Source of the DNA: Basidiobolus meristosporus CBS 931.73 | Taxonomy: Eukaryota; Basidiobolomycota; Basidiobolomycetes; Basidiobolales; Basidiobolaceae | Reading direction: 5' to 3' | DNA length: 64,000 bases | Assembly: GCA_002104905.1 (NCBI GenBank) | Contig: MCFE01000079.1 | Coordinates: 62,001-126,000, forward strand | Translations under genes and position numbers: made by a program | The notes under the pieces: generated by a model | What the model saw: only the letters and a program-made list of their open reading frames with translations | What the model was told of the DNA's origin: nothing | Databases searched by the model: none | In this document: in pieces, positions 23,321-33,420 of the stretch | Position numbering within the stretch: position 1 is the first letter of the stretch | Layout: each line of letters begins with the position of its first letter

Positions 23321-24028
23321 TCAACACGATTAAGTGCATGTATTAAACTAAAAAGCCATAAAGTTGAGGTGATAGAAGTCTGTCAATTGCAGCAGGTGTG
23401 CATGTATGTAGAGGTAAATAAGCATGAGGCCATAGTTTTTTGGATTCAGGCTATATGTGGAATACCCAAGGTAGTAGTGGGTAAGCAAAAAGTGAGGGGC
23501 AATCTTGCAGTGGAAGATATGAATAGCATAAGAGGAGGTATAAAAAGAAAATACTGTTGGGTAAATTAGTATGGTAGCATTATACAGAGCTATTTGTAGG
23601 CTGCTGTATTGCTGTTATAATGCCAGCAGAGGTTTACAATGAGGCTGTCAGAATACCGTCAAGTTTTTGCTATATAAGGCATTTGGATGTATTAGTCAGC
23701 TAGGTCTACTCAAATAAATGAAGGATGCTTCAAAACTGTTGGAATGCCTGGCAATTCTTGTCAAAAGACCTCAAAAACACTGTCAAGTCTTTACTTTATT
23801 TGGCAGTAAAATTAGCAAAACACTGTTACAATCCAATCATAAGATTTTTGTATGGAGGGTCAGTAATTCCAAGCTGCAAGGATTTTGACAAACTCCGTGC
23901 TGGAGCCTGATGGCTGATCTGGACTGGATTGAAACATAAGTCTAAATTATCTCTCATAGGGACAGATGCATCAGTGCAGCATTTATGAAGGAAAAAATAT
24001 AGTACCATACAAGAAGCACCAAGTCAAT
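23321..24028. other. Unassigned stretch before the chromovirus LTR
   Basis: About 0.7 kb of CpG-poor DNA. A 66-residue frame at 23369-23569 and other short frames match nothing I know. No RNA gene or repeat was recognised. Confidence 0.4.
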
Positions 24029-24551
24029 GTTATGAATAGACACAAGGTAGGAGGGTAGAGCTAGGCAAGGCAGGACCAGGAAAGGATTTAGGTGTGAATC
24101 AACAAGGCTAGGTAGATTCCAAGGCAAGGATGTCTATTCAAGACCTGTATGTATCCAACTGAGGAATACATAAAGAGGGATAGAACAATATACACTTTTT
24201 AGCAATATGGATGCTAAGGGATAATGGGTAATACTCATGAGGTTGTGTGGTGAGGCACAGTAAGTGTGCCAAGATAGATATAATCTAAAGAACAGACTAG
24301 AGCATTACATGTTGATAAACCTGGTCTCAGCTGATCATGTGAATAGGTCATGTGACATGCAATTACTCTATAGGGTATTTGGCTACATAAATTCCAAAGG
24401 GAAGTTCTATAAAATATTCCATTGTGTAATTTTGACTTGGAGCTTTTAAGAAGTTGCTGGAATGTAATAGAACTCTCTAGAAGGAGCTGGGAATTCTTCC
24501 CAACTTGATTTCGCTGCATCATGAAAGGTCAAGGATGTCATGTGATCATGA
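24029..24551 (-). repeat. LTR of the chromodomain-type gypsy fragment (3' LTR)
   Basis: The stretch has ends TGTTATGAATAG and ATCATGACA (plus strand), an imperfect inverted repeat. It abuts a minus-strand purine tract (the complement of ttctcctcctctgagggg) at its right edge, as expected for a 3' LTR of the minus-strand element. It differs from LTR-A. The left end is inferred from the inverted repeat only. Confidence 0.6.
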
Positions 24552-26183
24552 CACTATTCTCCTCCTCTGAGGGGCTTTCCTCAAGCTTTTGGCTTTGGCT
24601 TGCTGGGGTATGTCTGATGAAATAGCACAACTAGATCTTGGCAGTTTGTTAAGTTTGTTGCTGGTTCCCAAGTTTGATCACTTGGGCCAAAACCAACCCT
24701 GTCTACTAGGTAGTGATATTGGTATCTGATGGACTTTGAACTTAGTACTTGCTGAACCTCAAACTCTTGATGTTTGTCTACTTGAATGGCTGGGAGATTT
24801 ACCAGGTGCTGGTTGGTTAATTTACTCTCATGGATTGATGCTTGGTTGTACCTGTAGTTAGTTTACAACTGGCTCTGTTTCTTCTTGATCCTGGATATAT
24901 CTAGTCTTTTGTAGTCCAACCTGGCACTAGAGTGGCTGGTAGCAGTGTTTCTTCTCAAGAACTATACTGAATCTCCTTCATTAAGCTTGGGGCTAGGCTG
25001 TTGTTTGTTATCTGACAACTTCTTCTACCCCTCATGGGCTAAGGATAGTACTTACTTGAGTGTTTCTTGGATTTCAAGAATTATTGACCCATACTTGGCT
25101 GCTGGGGGATTATAGGGTTTGTGAGAACTTGAATACTAAATTATGAATGAAAACCATATTTTGTATAGAATGGGGTCAGACCAATTGCACTAAGACATGA
25201 GTTGGTGTAGGCAAATTCTGCAAGTTGTAGCAGCTGGGTCCAGTTGTCTTGCTGATAGCTGATATAGCACCAGAGGTATTGTTCAAGTATCTAGTTAATT
25301 CTTTCAGTCTGACAATCTAATTGCAGATGGAAAGCAGTTGAGAGCTTGACTAGTATACCAAGATATTGCATGAAGTATTTCCAGAATTTCAATATGAACT
25401 GGGGCCCTCTATCAAATACAATTTCACTGAGGATACCATGAAGCTGGAAGTTATTCTTGATTACTAGGTGGGCAGTCTCCTTGGCATCTATATTCTTGGA
25501 GCATGGAATGAGGTGAGCTATCTTTGTGAGTCTATCTGTCACTGCCAAGACTGCCCTGAATTGGTTGGATTCTGGAAGGTTGATAAAGAAGTCCATTGAA
25601 ATTAACTTCCATTGCAAGTCAGGGATTGACCATGGTTGAAGAAGTCCAAATGACTGGGGCCTGCCAGATTTGGCACAATTACATGTATCACAGGATAGGA
25701 GATACTCCTTGACAAGGGATTTCATCTTTGGCCACCAGAAATCTCTCTTGATTGCATTCATGGTTTTGGCAGTAGCAAAATATCCTGCAGCCATTGAAGA
25801 ATGGCAAGAATGAATGATATCTAACTGAGTATCAGGTTTGGGATAGACAGTTTGTGCTTGTGGTATTTGATGTCATTGACTAGATGTAGGTACTGGAGGT
25901 CTGGGAACTTGGGTGAAGGGTTAGTGAGAGACTTGGGATATTCCTTGATTGTTGAGGATGTGTAATTGGTGGCTTTGCTTATCTTGACTTTCTCAAGGAT
26001 TAAAGAAGCTACAAGACAGGAGGACTGGGTTGCAACAAGCTCAAAGTGTCTTTTGTTGAGTACATGGTTTTTATTTGCAAATAGGTATCATCCCCTTCTT
26101 CAAGTATAACTCCACCTTCCTGGCCAGGGTATCAAGTTTTCCCTGCTTTACACCTGGTCTATAGCTGTTGACAAAGTCAAAAC
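24552..26183 (-). pseudogene. Ty3/gypsy chromovirus fragment: integrase plus chromodomain
   Basis: On the minus strand, 25291-25794 is an open integrase segment with the zinc-binding tail (CDTCNCAKSGR), the core start MDFFINLPES and the AVTDRLTKIAHLIPC motif. Further downstream, at about 24600-24790, a frame reads HQEFEVQQVLSSKSIRYQYH and then YLVDRVGFGPSDQTWEPATN. That has the order of a chromodomain (EYEVE...YLVKWKGY...TWEP). A GDSV-type linker lies between them. The fragment begins exactly at the LTR of copia E0 (26184), so RT and gag are missing. Chromodomains are known to steer chromovirus integration toward heterochromatin. Confidence 0.8.
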
Positions 26184-26593
26184 TGTTGTAAAAATTTGTA
26201 ATTCCACCTAAATATTCACCTAACTTAGTTACTTAGATCATTACCCTCAAATCCTAGAGAATACTGATCAAATTCCTTGTTGGGATTTACTTAGAATCTT
26301 TTCACCAAAATGCCAGGTACCCAGAACATGAAAATTCTCAAAGTTGTCCAAACAGCCCCAAACTTTGCACACATGTACTTGAGACCTTCCTTAACCTATT
26401 TTATGTGTTTTTTATGCCAAGATCATGTAAAAGTATAAATACTACTTTTGCATTCTATGAATCATTAAGTGAAAACCACATAATCTACTTGTTCTCCCAA
26501 TCACTCTCAATATTTCCAAGACTCTTTTAACAAAAACCTCATTATCTATTAGCACTCCTAATCACTTCCAATATATTCAATTCTCTTACAACA
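26184..26593 (+). repeat. Copia E0 5' LTR
   Basis: It starts tgttgtaaaaatttgtaattcc and ends cttacaaca, homologous to the E-type copia LTRs at 40109 and 44439. It is about 60 bp longer because its 3' end is partly duplicated (two versions of the attctcttacaaca end). Its 5-bp left flank AAAAC resembles CAAAC after the matching LTR at 48441. Confidence 0.75.
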
Positions 26594-27169
26594 GCTTAGA
26601 GCCATGATGGAAAGAGAAACTGGTGAAAAAATCAAGAAAATATGCTTTGGCAATGAGGATGTTATACTTCAAAGCTCTTGATCCATTACTTTAAAGTTCA
26701 TGGGATAAATCAACAGATTACTGCACCATACTCCCCACAGCAAAATGAAGTAGCCAAACATTACAGTAGATCAATAATTGATATGACAAGATCTACGATC
26801 CATGATCATATATTATGTTATCATTTCTGGGTGGTATCAATTGTAGCTCAATTGTAGCCCAAATTACTATATCAATGAGGATACAAACCTAGACTATGCC
26901 TATTCAGTCCATATTAATGAGACCCAGACTGTAAAAGAGGCCCCAAATATCCCTCAGTCAAGGTTTTGGAGATCTGTAATGACTGATGAATATCAGGCCC
27001 TGATGGAAAATCAAACTTGGGACTTAGTCAAATTACCAATCCACCAAAAGTCCATTGGATGCAGATGGGTCTTCAAGACAAAATACAAGGCTGATGGTAC
27101 AGCTGAAAGATACATAGCAAGTCTTGTAGCCAAAGGCTACTCTCAAACAAAAGGACTTGACTATACTAA
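26594..27169 (+). pseudogene. Copia E0 internal part 1 (integrase to early RT)
   Basis: Directly after the LTR the sequence enters integrase (MMERETGEKIKKI), so gag and protease have been deleted. Then come the integrase C-terminal remnant and, at 26979-27169, the RT start ALMENQTWDLVKLP...CRWVFKTKYKADG...GYSQTKGLDYTN. It stops at 27169 within RT because copia E1 is inserted there; RT resumes at 46762 with FAQVAKFNFIKL. Confidence 0.85.
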
Positions 27170-27516
27170 TGTTGTAAGAGTCTTGAAGATATTGGAAGTA
27201 ATTGGGAGAACAAATAGATTATGTGGTTTCACTTAATGATTTATTGAATGTAAAAGTAGTATTTATACTTTTACCTGGTCTTGGCATAACAAGCATGTAG
27301 AATAGGCTAAGGAAGGTCCCAAGAACATGTGTGCAAAGTTTGGGGCTGTTTGGAGAACTTTGAGAATTTTGATGTTCTGGGTACCCGGCATTTTGGTGAA
27401 GATATTCCAAGTAAATCTTGACAAGAAATTTGGTCAGTATTCTCTAGGATATGAAGGTAATGCTCTAAGTGACTAGCTTAGATGAATATTTAGGTGGAAA
27501 TACAAACTTTTACAAA
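27170..27516 (-). repeat. Copia E1 3' LTR
   Basis: Begins TGTTGTAAGAGTC (plus strand) and ends acttttacaa next to the complement of the polypurine tract (ctcccacacagct). It is homologous to 46407-46756 in the same orientation. Confidence 0.85.
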
Positions 27517-28837
27517 CTCCCACACAGCTAAATGTTCTTACTTACTAGTCCTAATTTTGACCTAAGATATTCAAACTTGTCTCTGGCTAATGGTTCAGTA
27601 AATATGTCATCAATCATTTCATCTGTAGGACAGTAAACTAAGCTAACTAAGTTATTCTCTATAGCTTCACATATGAAATGATGTCTAATATCTATGTGCT
27701 TAGTTCTAGCTTGAAAAGTTGGATTTCTACCTAAATATATACATTCTTGATTATCTTGAAATAAAGAAATAGGCATTTATTGACATAGGTCTAAATCTGT
27801 AAAAAGTTTCCTTTGCCACATTGCTTCTTTTGTAGCTTCACAGGCTGCCATACACTCTGCCTCTGTGGTGGAAAGTGCTACAGTTGGTTGCTTTCTTGAG
27901 TTCCATGAAATTGCTCCTTGACAGTAAAGAATGGTGTATCCTGTGGTGGATCTTCTGTCATCTAAATTTTGTCCTCAATCAGCATCAGAGAATCCCACAA
28001 GATCCTGTTCTGAGTTCCTATAAGTGTATTTTAAGCAGATATCAGCAGTTCCTTTGAGATATCAAAATATCTGCTTAACTGCTACAATATGATCAGATCC
28101 ATAGTTCTGATTATGTTGGCTGACAACCCCCACTGAATATGAGATATCTGGATGTGTTCCAAGCATAATATACATCAGACTGCTGACTATAGATTGATAA
28201 GGAAATTCAGGGCTATCAGATGGCACCAAGCTCTCTTGATTTGGTTGAGTTTTGACCAAGTTAAGGTTTGCTTCCATTGGGGTAGCTGCCAGTTTACAGT
28301 CTTCCATTTGGTACTTCTTTAGTACATCTTGAATATACTTGGACTGGCTTAGGGTGATAGTCTTGGTACTTCTGTCTATGGAGAACTTAATCCCTAAGTA
28401 GTAACTGAGTTCTCCTAGATCAGACATCCTGAACTCCTTAGATAGGCTGGATTTAGTCTTTTCCAATGTTTCTAGGTTATTGGTGGCTATAATAAGATCA
28501 TCCACATATAGAGCTAATAGAACTTGATTTGCTCCATCTGGCTTATAGTATATACTATACTCTGCATTACTCCTTTTGAAACTCAAAGATTCCAAATGAG
28601 AATTTATCTTGCAATTCCAGGCTCTTGGTGATTGTTTGAGACCATATAGTGACTTTATAAGCTTGCAGACCAAATGGGGGCTATCTTGGTCAATAACCCA
28701 TCAGGCTGGCTCATATACACGTCCTTGTCATGTTCTCCATTCAAAAATGCAGTATTTACATCCATTTGATGAATAAGGAACTTATATTTGGCTGCAATAG
28801 CCAACATTAATCTGATGGTATTAAACTTGGCTACTGG
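27517..28837 (-). pseudogene. Copia E1 RT (C-terminal part) and RNase H
   Basis: Minus strand: RT continues from 28837 with PVAKFNTIRLMLAIAAKYKF (28655-28879). The palm with the intact catalytic motif YVDDLIIATNN lies in the 203-residue frame 28062-28673, which also carries SLYGLKQSPRAW. RNase H remnants end at 27528-27776 (TKHIDIRHHFICEAIENNL...FTEPLARDKFEYLRSKLGL). Stops and frameshifts separate the parts. The 5' part of the same RT is at 33421-33625, beyond the solo LTR insertion. Confidence 0.85.
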
Positions 28838-29365
28838 TGTGGTGGTGTATAAGTCCAAAGGGCAAAATATGGCCAACACTTCTCAAGTATGAATGTGTGT
28901 GGGGTGCTCACTGGGTGCAATAAACTCTGGCAAAAGCTTGCTAGGAATACTGGGTCTTTGGTCTAATCTAATGTGAAAGGGGATAAAGCCTCAAGCTTGT
29001 CAAGGGAAAACTATTGAACTACAATCCCCAACTTAGTTGGCGTCTTAACAAAAGTTTATAATGGCTTTGATGTCCTTTGAGATGACAATGTACAAAAGCT
29101 TCCAAAGTCAAAACAACTGTAAACTCCACCAACAGGGACTTGATAAGAATGCAGCTTTGACCAATAGTTACAAAGACTGAAAAGTATCTTTGCCTGTACA
29201 AGAACAAACTTGGGAAAACAAACAAAATATAATAAAATATACCTACTCTGAGTATTCCTCACAAGTAGTACCTCCAAGGTCAGTTGGCTGTCAGCACGGT
29301 TTCCTGGGAGTATTGTTGGGTGTGAGTCAGAAAATAGTGGTAATAGGCAGGAAGTTTCCAGACGG

Positions 29366-30169
29366 TGTGGTGGTGTAGAGGTACTCCTGGGAGAAGCTAC
29401 ACAACTCAAGGTGTGTGAGGTGTCTGATGGGTGCAATAACCTCTGTGTCTAAACTGCTGGTGTATTTGTCAATATGTCACTATGGTAAAAGCTCCTGCTT
29501 CTCTAGCTTCCTAGGTGCTCCAAGTGTCTCCAAAGGCCTCTGTGTGTCTTGTGCACTACCCTGAAAAGCTCCTTGATGGCAGGTCTGAGATGTACTGTTG
29601 AAGGCAGGTGCAGCGATCAACTGCTAATCAATAAGGTACAAGTGTTACTGATAGAAGGGATGATTTATTGATGAGGGGTTGCTTTCCCTTAAATACTTTT
29701 CCTGATTGCCAAGTGATTAGTAATGTAAAGGTTCTAGAAGATTCTAGGTATCAGTGGAATTCTTGATGACATCACTATGAGCTAAAAATATGCCAAGAAT
29801 GTCCTGGAAGGTTCTAAAAGGCACAGCACTCTCAACCAATCAGGAATCAGTAGTCTGAAACCTGTGCAACATAGAAATACCATATATGGTATTGAAATGG
29901 TAGGGATGGTAACACAGACCTAGGTCATGTGTCACGGGTACTGACGCGGGTACTTGCCTTATATAGATACATCTACTGATCACAAAGCTGAATAACATCT
30001 GGGATAACTAATGCTAATAACTAATCAGGGTAAACATCATATGGGGATAATACTGATAATATGGGCAAAAGAAGAATGGGATAATACTGATAAGATAAAA
30101 TATGGATAAGTATATCATAATGACTATATGAATAAACTTGTCTGTGGGAGGTATATTTACCCTACCACA
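29366..30169 (-). repeat. Element B 3' LTR
   Basis: 804 bp, plus-strand ends TGTGGTGG and CTACCACA. It is nearly identical to 32178-32981; examples of differences are gatggcagg/gatgtcagg, gtacaag/gtagaag and agtaatgtaaagg/actaatgacaagg. Confidence 0.92.
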
Positions 30170-30185
30170 TCCACCCCCCACTTGA
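30170..30185 (-). other. Element B polypurine tract
   Basis: On the minus strand, AAGTGGGGGGTGGA directly abuts the TGTGGTAGGG start of the 3' LTR, as expected for the plus-strand DNA primer of an LTR retrotransposon. Confidence 0.8.
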
Positions 30186-30247
30186 GCTAAAAAGCTTCAG
30201 GGAACTTTGTAGCTAACCACTGTAAGTTTGCAGAACAAAGTGCTCTC

Positions 30248-31084
30248 TCAGTCTTCCTCAATGAAGCCACCTGTCCTTTCTTGAGATAGAAATGTAAATG
30301 ATGTCATTGATCGGATATTGTTTGAGTCCACACCACAGAAGGTTGCTGTTAGTCCTGGGCTCTCTGAGTATATAGTATACCATGCTGAACCATCTGGGTA
30401 GTTCACTGCAGTTGCTCTTGCTTTTACCTCCCATGGTCTTCCAAGAAGTAATTCAAAGTTAGCCTTTGCACAAATGAATACTGGGATCTCATGGGGTATT
30501 CCTTCAATGATGAGAGGGAAGCTGTGAATAATTCCTAAAAGCTTTGATTGCCCTGAGTTGGCATCCTTCATGCTCCAATTGATATTGGTGTCTATGGGCA
30601 ATAGGTCTTTGCATGGTAGTTGTTTCCAAGCCTCCAAAGGCATCACACATATCTCAGATCCACTGTCTATATGACATAGGATTTCTTGATTATGCACAGT
30701 TCCTGTAGTTGTTGCAGTTGCCACTGAGTAGTAGTGTTTCTGGCTTTGATGCAGCTTACTGATATCTTGGCTTCTTTGAACTGTCCTGACCTGGTTGCCT
30801 TGAGTTGCTTCAATTGGATGCTTTCTTATTCTGATATGCTCATCCAGAGTCTTTCTTACAGATGGTGATACACTGAGTAGCTCTCCAACCTTGATTGATA
30901 TGTTGCTTCCTAGTATATGACTTGTCAGAGCCTCTGGGGTACCATTTTGCTTGACTCTAGGCTGCATGTGGTAGTTGTTGGCCTTGGCAGACTCTTGTAA
31001 AATTAATGGGGGTGATGCTTTCTTCTCAATCACAACTTCTGGCTCACATCTTGGTACTTTTGTTGCTGGGCCTGGATTAGCCAT
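30248..31084 (-). CDS. Retropepsin-type aspartic protease (element B pro)
   Basis: A 278-residue open frame. A retroviral-type aspartic protease core lies in the middle: the catalytic motif IDSGSEICVMP near residues 137-147 (Asp-Ser-Gly in place of the commoner Asp-Thr-Gly) and the flap/C-terminal signature FELLLGRPWE about 65 residues later. The first 130 residues are a hydrophilic Gag-Pol-linker-like region. The frame overlaps the end of gag by 55 bp and lies in the -1 frame. Its first ATG falls on the run AAAAAATG, so it is probably made as a Gag-Pro fusion by -1 frameshifting, or by reinitiation. It would cleave the Gag polyprotein in virus-like particles. No RT follows. Confidence 0.85.
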   Translation of the reverse strand: MANPGPATKVPRCEPEVVIEKKASPPLILQESAKANNYHMQPRVKQNGTPEALTSHILGSNISIKVGELLSVSPSVRKTLDEHIRIRKHPIEATQGNQVRTVQRSQDISKLHQSQKHYYSVATATTTGTVHNQEILCHIDSGSEICVMPLEAWKQLPCKDLLPIDTNINWSMKDANSGQSKLLGIIHSFPLIIEGIPHEIPVFICAKANFELLLGRPWEVKARATAVNYPDGSAWYTIYSESPGLTATFCGVDSNNIRSMTSFTFLSQERTGGFIEED

Positions 31085-32103
31085 TTTTTCAGGATGGTGT
31101 CTCTTTGAAGCATAAATTGAGCTATATGATCTTGGGCCTCTCTGGGGTCCTCATAGTCAAAGTTCAGAACTTCAGCTGGATCAAAGTAGTCAGGATCTTC
31201 TTCTTCATGGAGGTGAACCTTTCTTGTATGAGAGGTGACTTGCTTGTAGTGAACTCTCATTCCTCCTTGTCCAAATGCTGTGGATAATTTGTCACCATGC
31301 TTACTGACTATGTATCCCTGAGGATTATATAGGACATCACCTGTGGATAGTAATGACTGAAGCTCTTGGCAATTTCTTTTGGAATGGTTGGCAGAGTCAC
31401 ACCACATGCATGTATATTTGACTTCTTTCTCTACTGGCTTCTGACCATATGCTTTGCTGGCAAGTAGCAAAGAGAGTTTCTCTAGTTGCTGTGTCAGCTC
31501 CTGAATTTGAGTGCTTTGATTGCTGGGATTAAGTATGTCTTGGCTATCTTGGTTTTGTTCTGGGCTTGAAAGAAGCTTTCTGACTGGTGAGGTTTCTTCA
31601 GGGGCAAGTAGAATCTGCTTGGCTAACTGAAATGCAGGCAGTGAACTCATAGCTTTCACAGTAGGATTGTTTTCAATCCTTCTCACCAGGCCTTCTGGTA
31701 GTGCTCTGAGCAGATAGGCAGATAAAGTCAGATCAGTGATAATGCCTTGGGCTTTCAGTGACTCTCCAATTTGCTCAAGGCCACTCAAGTATTCTTTCAA
31801 TGGTAGCAGCTTAAACTTGCTATAAGCAAAGTTCTCCAAGTCTTTAAGTGTGTAGTCAACTTGTCTCTCTCCATATTCATCAATCAAGTAGCTCTTCAAG
31901 AGGGTCCAATTTGTCAGCAGATCATTTCTTTCATATAAAGAGAGCATGATCTCATCAGTGCTGTAGGGGGACATCTCTTCAGCCATAATGGCCTCAGGTA
32001 TTTTGTGGGCTCTGCAGAAAAGCTCCCACCTCTTGATGAAAGCTTTGACTTTAGTTCCATCAAAGAAAGGGGTTCCTTGCATTCCTGGTAAAGGTAGATC
32101 CAT
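31030..32103 (-). CDS. Gag capsid/nucleocapsid protein (element B)
   Basis: A 357-residue open frame. The N-terminal two thirds resemble a Ty3/retroviral-type Gag capsid: WELFCRAHKIPE near residue 26, DYTLKDLENFAYSKFKLLPL near 83, and LSAYLLRALPEGLVRRIENN near 126. A zinc-knuckle-like CMWCDSANHSKRNC (C-x2-C-x4-H-x4-C) follows at about residue 232, and an acidic C-terminus with EEEDPDYFDPAEV. The product would assemble the particle that packages element RNA. The start ATG at 32103 is the first in frame after the primer-binding site. The frame is intact, in contrast to gag of the neighbouring elements. Confidence 0.85.
   Translation of the reverse strand: MDLPLPGMQGTPFFDGTKVKAFIKRWELFCRAHKIPEAIMAEEMSPYSTDEIMLSLYERNDLLTNWTLLKSYLIDEYGERQVDYTLKDLENFAYSKFKLLPLKEYLSGLEQIGESLKAQGIITDLTLSAYLLRALPEGLVRRIENNPTVKAMSSLPAFQLAKQILLAPEETSPVRKLLSSPEQNQDSQDILNPSNQSTQIQELTQQLEKLSLLLASKAYGQKPVEKEVKYTCMWCDSANHSKRNCQELQSLLSTGDVLYNPQGYIVSKHGDKLSTAFGQGGMRVHYKQVTSHTRKVHLHEEEDPDYFDPAEVLNFDYEDPREAQDHIAQFMLQRDTILKKWLIQAQQQKYQDVSQKL
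31078..31084 (-). other. Putative -1 ribosomal frameshift site between gag and pro
   Basis: In the gag frame the sequence reads CTG AAA AAA TGG. Slipping back one base after AAA AAA makes the next codon ATG, the first codon of the pro frame (AAAAAATG). The overlap continues for about 50 bp before the gag stop at 31030. I did not fold the downstream RNA. Confidence 0.5.
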
Positions 32104-32156
32104 GGTCTTGATAATTTGTTCTTTCTTAAGTCTTCTAGGGGCAGTTCAGTCAAACC

Positions 32157-32173
32157 CCCCACGTTGGGTGCCA
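32157..32173 (-). other. Element B primer-binding site (tRNA-Lys type)
   Basis: Four bases inside the 5' LTR the minus strand reads TGGCACCCAACGTGGGG. It differs at one position from the well-known PBS-Lys1,2 motif TGGCGCCCAACGTGGGG, complementary to the 3' end of tRNA-Lys(CUU). Confidence 0.8.
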
Positions 32174-32177
32174 AATA

Positions 32178-32981
32178 TGGGGTGGTGTAGAGGTACTCCT
32201 GGGAGAAGCTACACAACTCAAGGTGTGTGAGGTGTCTGATGGGTGCAATAACCTCTGTGTCTAAACTGCTGGTGTATTTGTCAATATGTCACTATGGTAA
32301 AAGCTCCTGCTTCTCTAGCTTCCTAGGTGCTCCAAGTGTCTCCAAAGGCCTCTGTGTGTCTTGTGCACTACCCTGAAAAGCTCCTTGATGTCAGGTCTGA
32401 GATGTACTGTTGAAGGCAGGTGCAGTGATCAACTGCTAATCAATAAGGTAGAAGTGTTACTGATAGAAGGGATGATTTATTGATGAGGGATTGCTTTCCC
32501 TTAAATACTTTTCCTGATTGCCAAGTGATTACTAATGACAAGGTTCTAGAAGACTCTAGGTATCAGTGGAATTCTTGATGACATCACTATGAGCTAAAAA
32601 TATGCCAAGAATGTCCTGGAAGGTTCTAAAAGGCACAGCACTCTCAACCAATCAGGAATCAGTAGTCTGAAACCTGTGCAACATAGAAATACCATATATG
32701 GTATTGAAATGGTAGGGATGGTAACACAGACCTAGGTCATGTGTCACGGGTACTGACGCGGGTACTTGCCTTATATAGATACATCTACTGATCACAAAGC
32801 TGAATAACATCTGGGATAACTAATGCTAATAACTAATCAGGGTAAACATCATATGGGGATAATACTGATAATATGGGCAAAAGAAGAATGGGATAATACT
32901 GATAAGATAAAATATGGATAAGTATATCATAATGACTATATGAATAAACCTGTCTGTGGGAGGTATGTTTACCCTACCACA
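32178..32981 (-). repeat. Element B 5' LTR
   Basis: 804 bp. Minus-strand start TGTGGTAGGG and end CACCACCCCA (CACCACCACA in the partner LTR). It carries the promoter that would drive the minus-strand gag-pro transcript, with a TATA-like element around ccatatatgg near 32693. Confidence 0.9.
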
Positions 32982-33420
32982 ACGGTAGTAGACAGCCAAT
33001 CATGTCATTGTGTACTAAAAATAGCGCAAATTCTTGGCGGATTGTTCCATGAGTTATAGTAGCACCTAGCCAATTAGGTAGTAGTAATATGAAACCCCTG
33101 TGTCATGTAGTTGCCTCTTATGATAGTAGGATAGGAGGGTTATGAAACCATGATGGTCACATGACATGGGCACTGTTGGGGGTACTTGCCTTATATGGTA
33201 ACTATCTTATCTTGGTATCTTGGCAAGGAATAGGAATAGCTTGTACAATGGGTTAATAGTGACAAATAGTTTGTCAGGTTGCATAGTGATAATCACATAG
33301 ACAGAATAGAAATATTGCAACTTGGGATGATACTAATATAGGGGGGGTAATCCTTTTTAGGGAAGTAAACGTATGGGAATTAGCACATCTGCCTGTGGGT
33401 GTCACTGTGACCTCACTACA

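Larger units (their letters stand above)
29366..32981 (-). mobile_element. Element B: LTR retrotransposon with Gag and protease only
   Basis: 3616 bp, flanked by ACGG (29362-29365 and 32982-32985). It has two 804-bp LTRs differing at only about ten positions by eye, a primer-binding site, two open frames and a polypurine tract. Between the protease stop (30248) and the 3' LTR there are only 78 bp, so reverse transcriptase, RNase H and integrase are absent. It is therefore non-autonomous, yet gag and protease are intact, unlike every other element here. That suggests recent movement using enzymes from a related gypsy-type element elsewhere in the genome. Confidence 0.88.
28838..33420 (-). repeat. 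Solo LTR (family C, related to B) inserted in E1, itself split by element B
   Basis: The left part (28838-29361) and right part (32986-33420) together make one LTR of about 963 bp with ends TGTGGTGGTGTATAAG and CTCACTACA. It is flanked by CTGG (28834-28837 and 33421-33424) inside the codons joining ...FAPV to AKFN of the E1 reverse transcriptase. Its left part shares blocks with the element-B LTR (gtgtgggg/gtgtgagg, gggtgcaataa-ctct). No internal region of its own remains, so it is a solo LTR. Confidence 0.82.
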
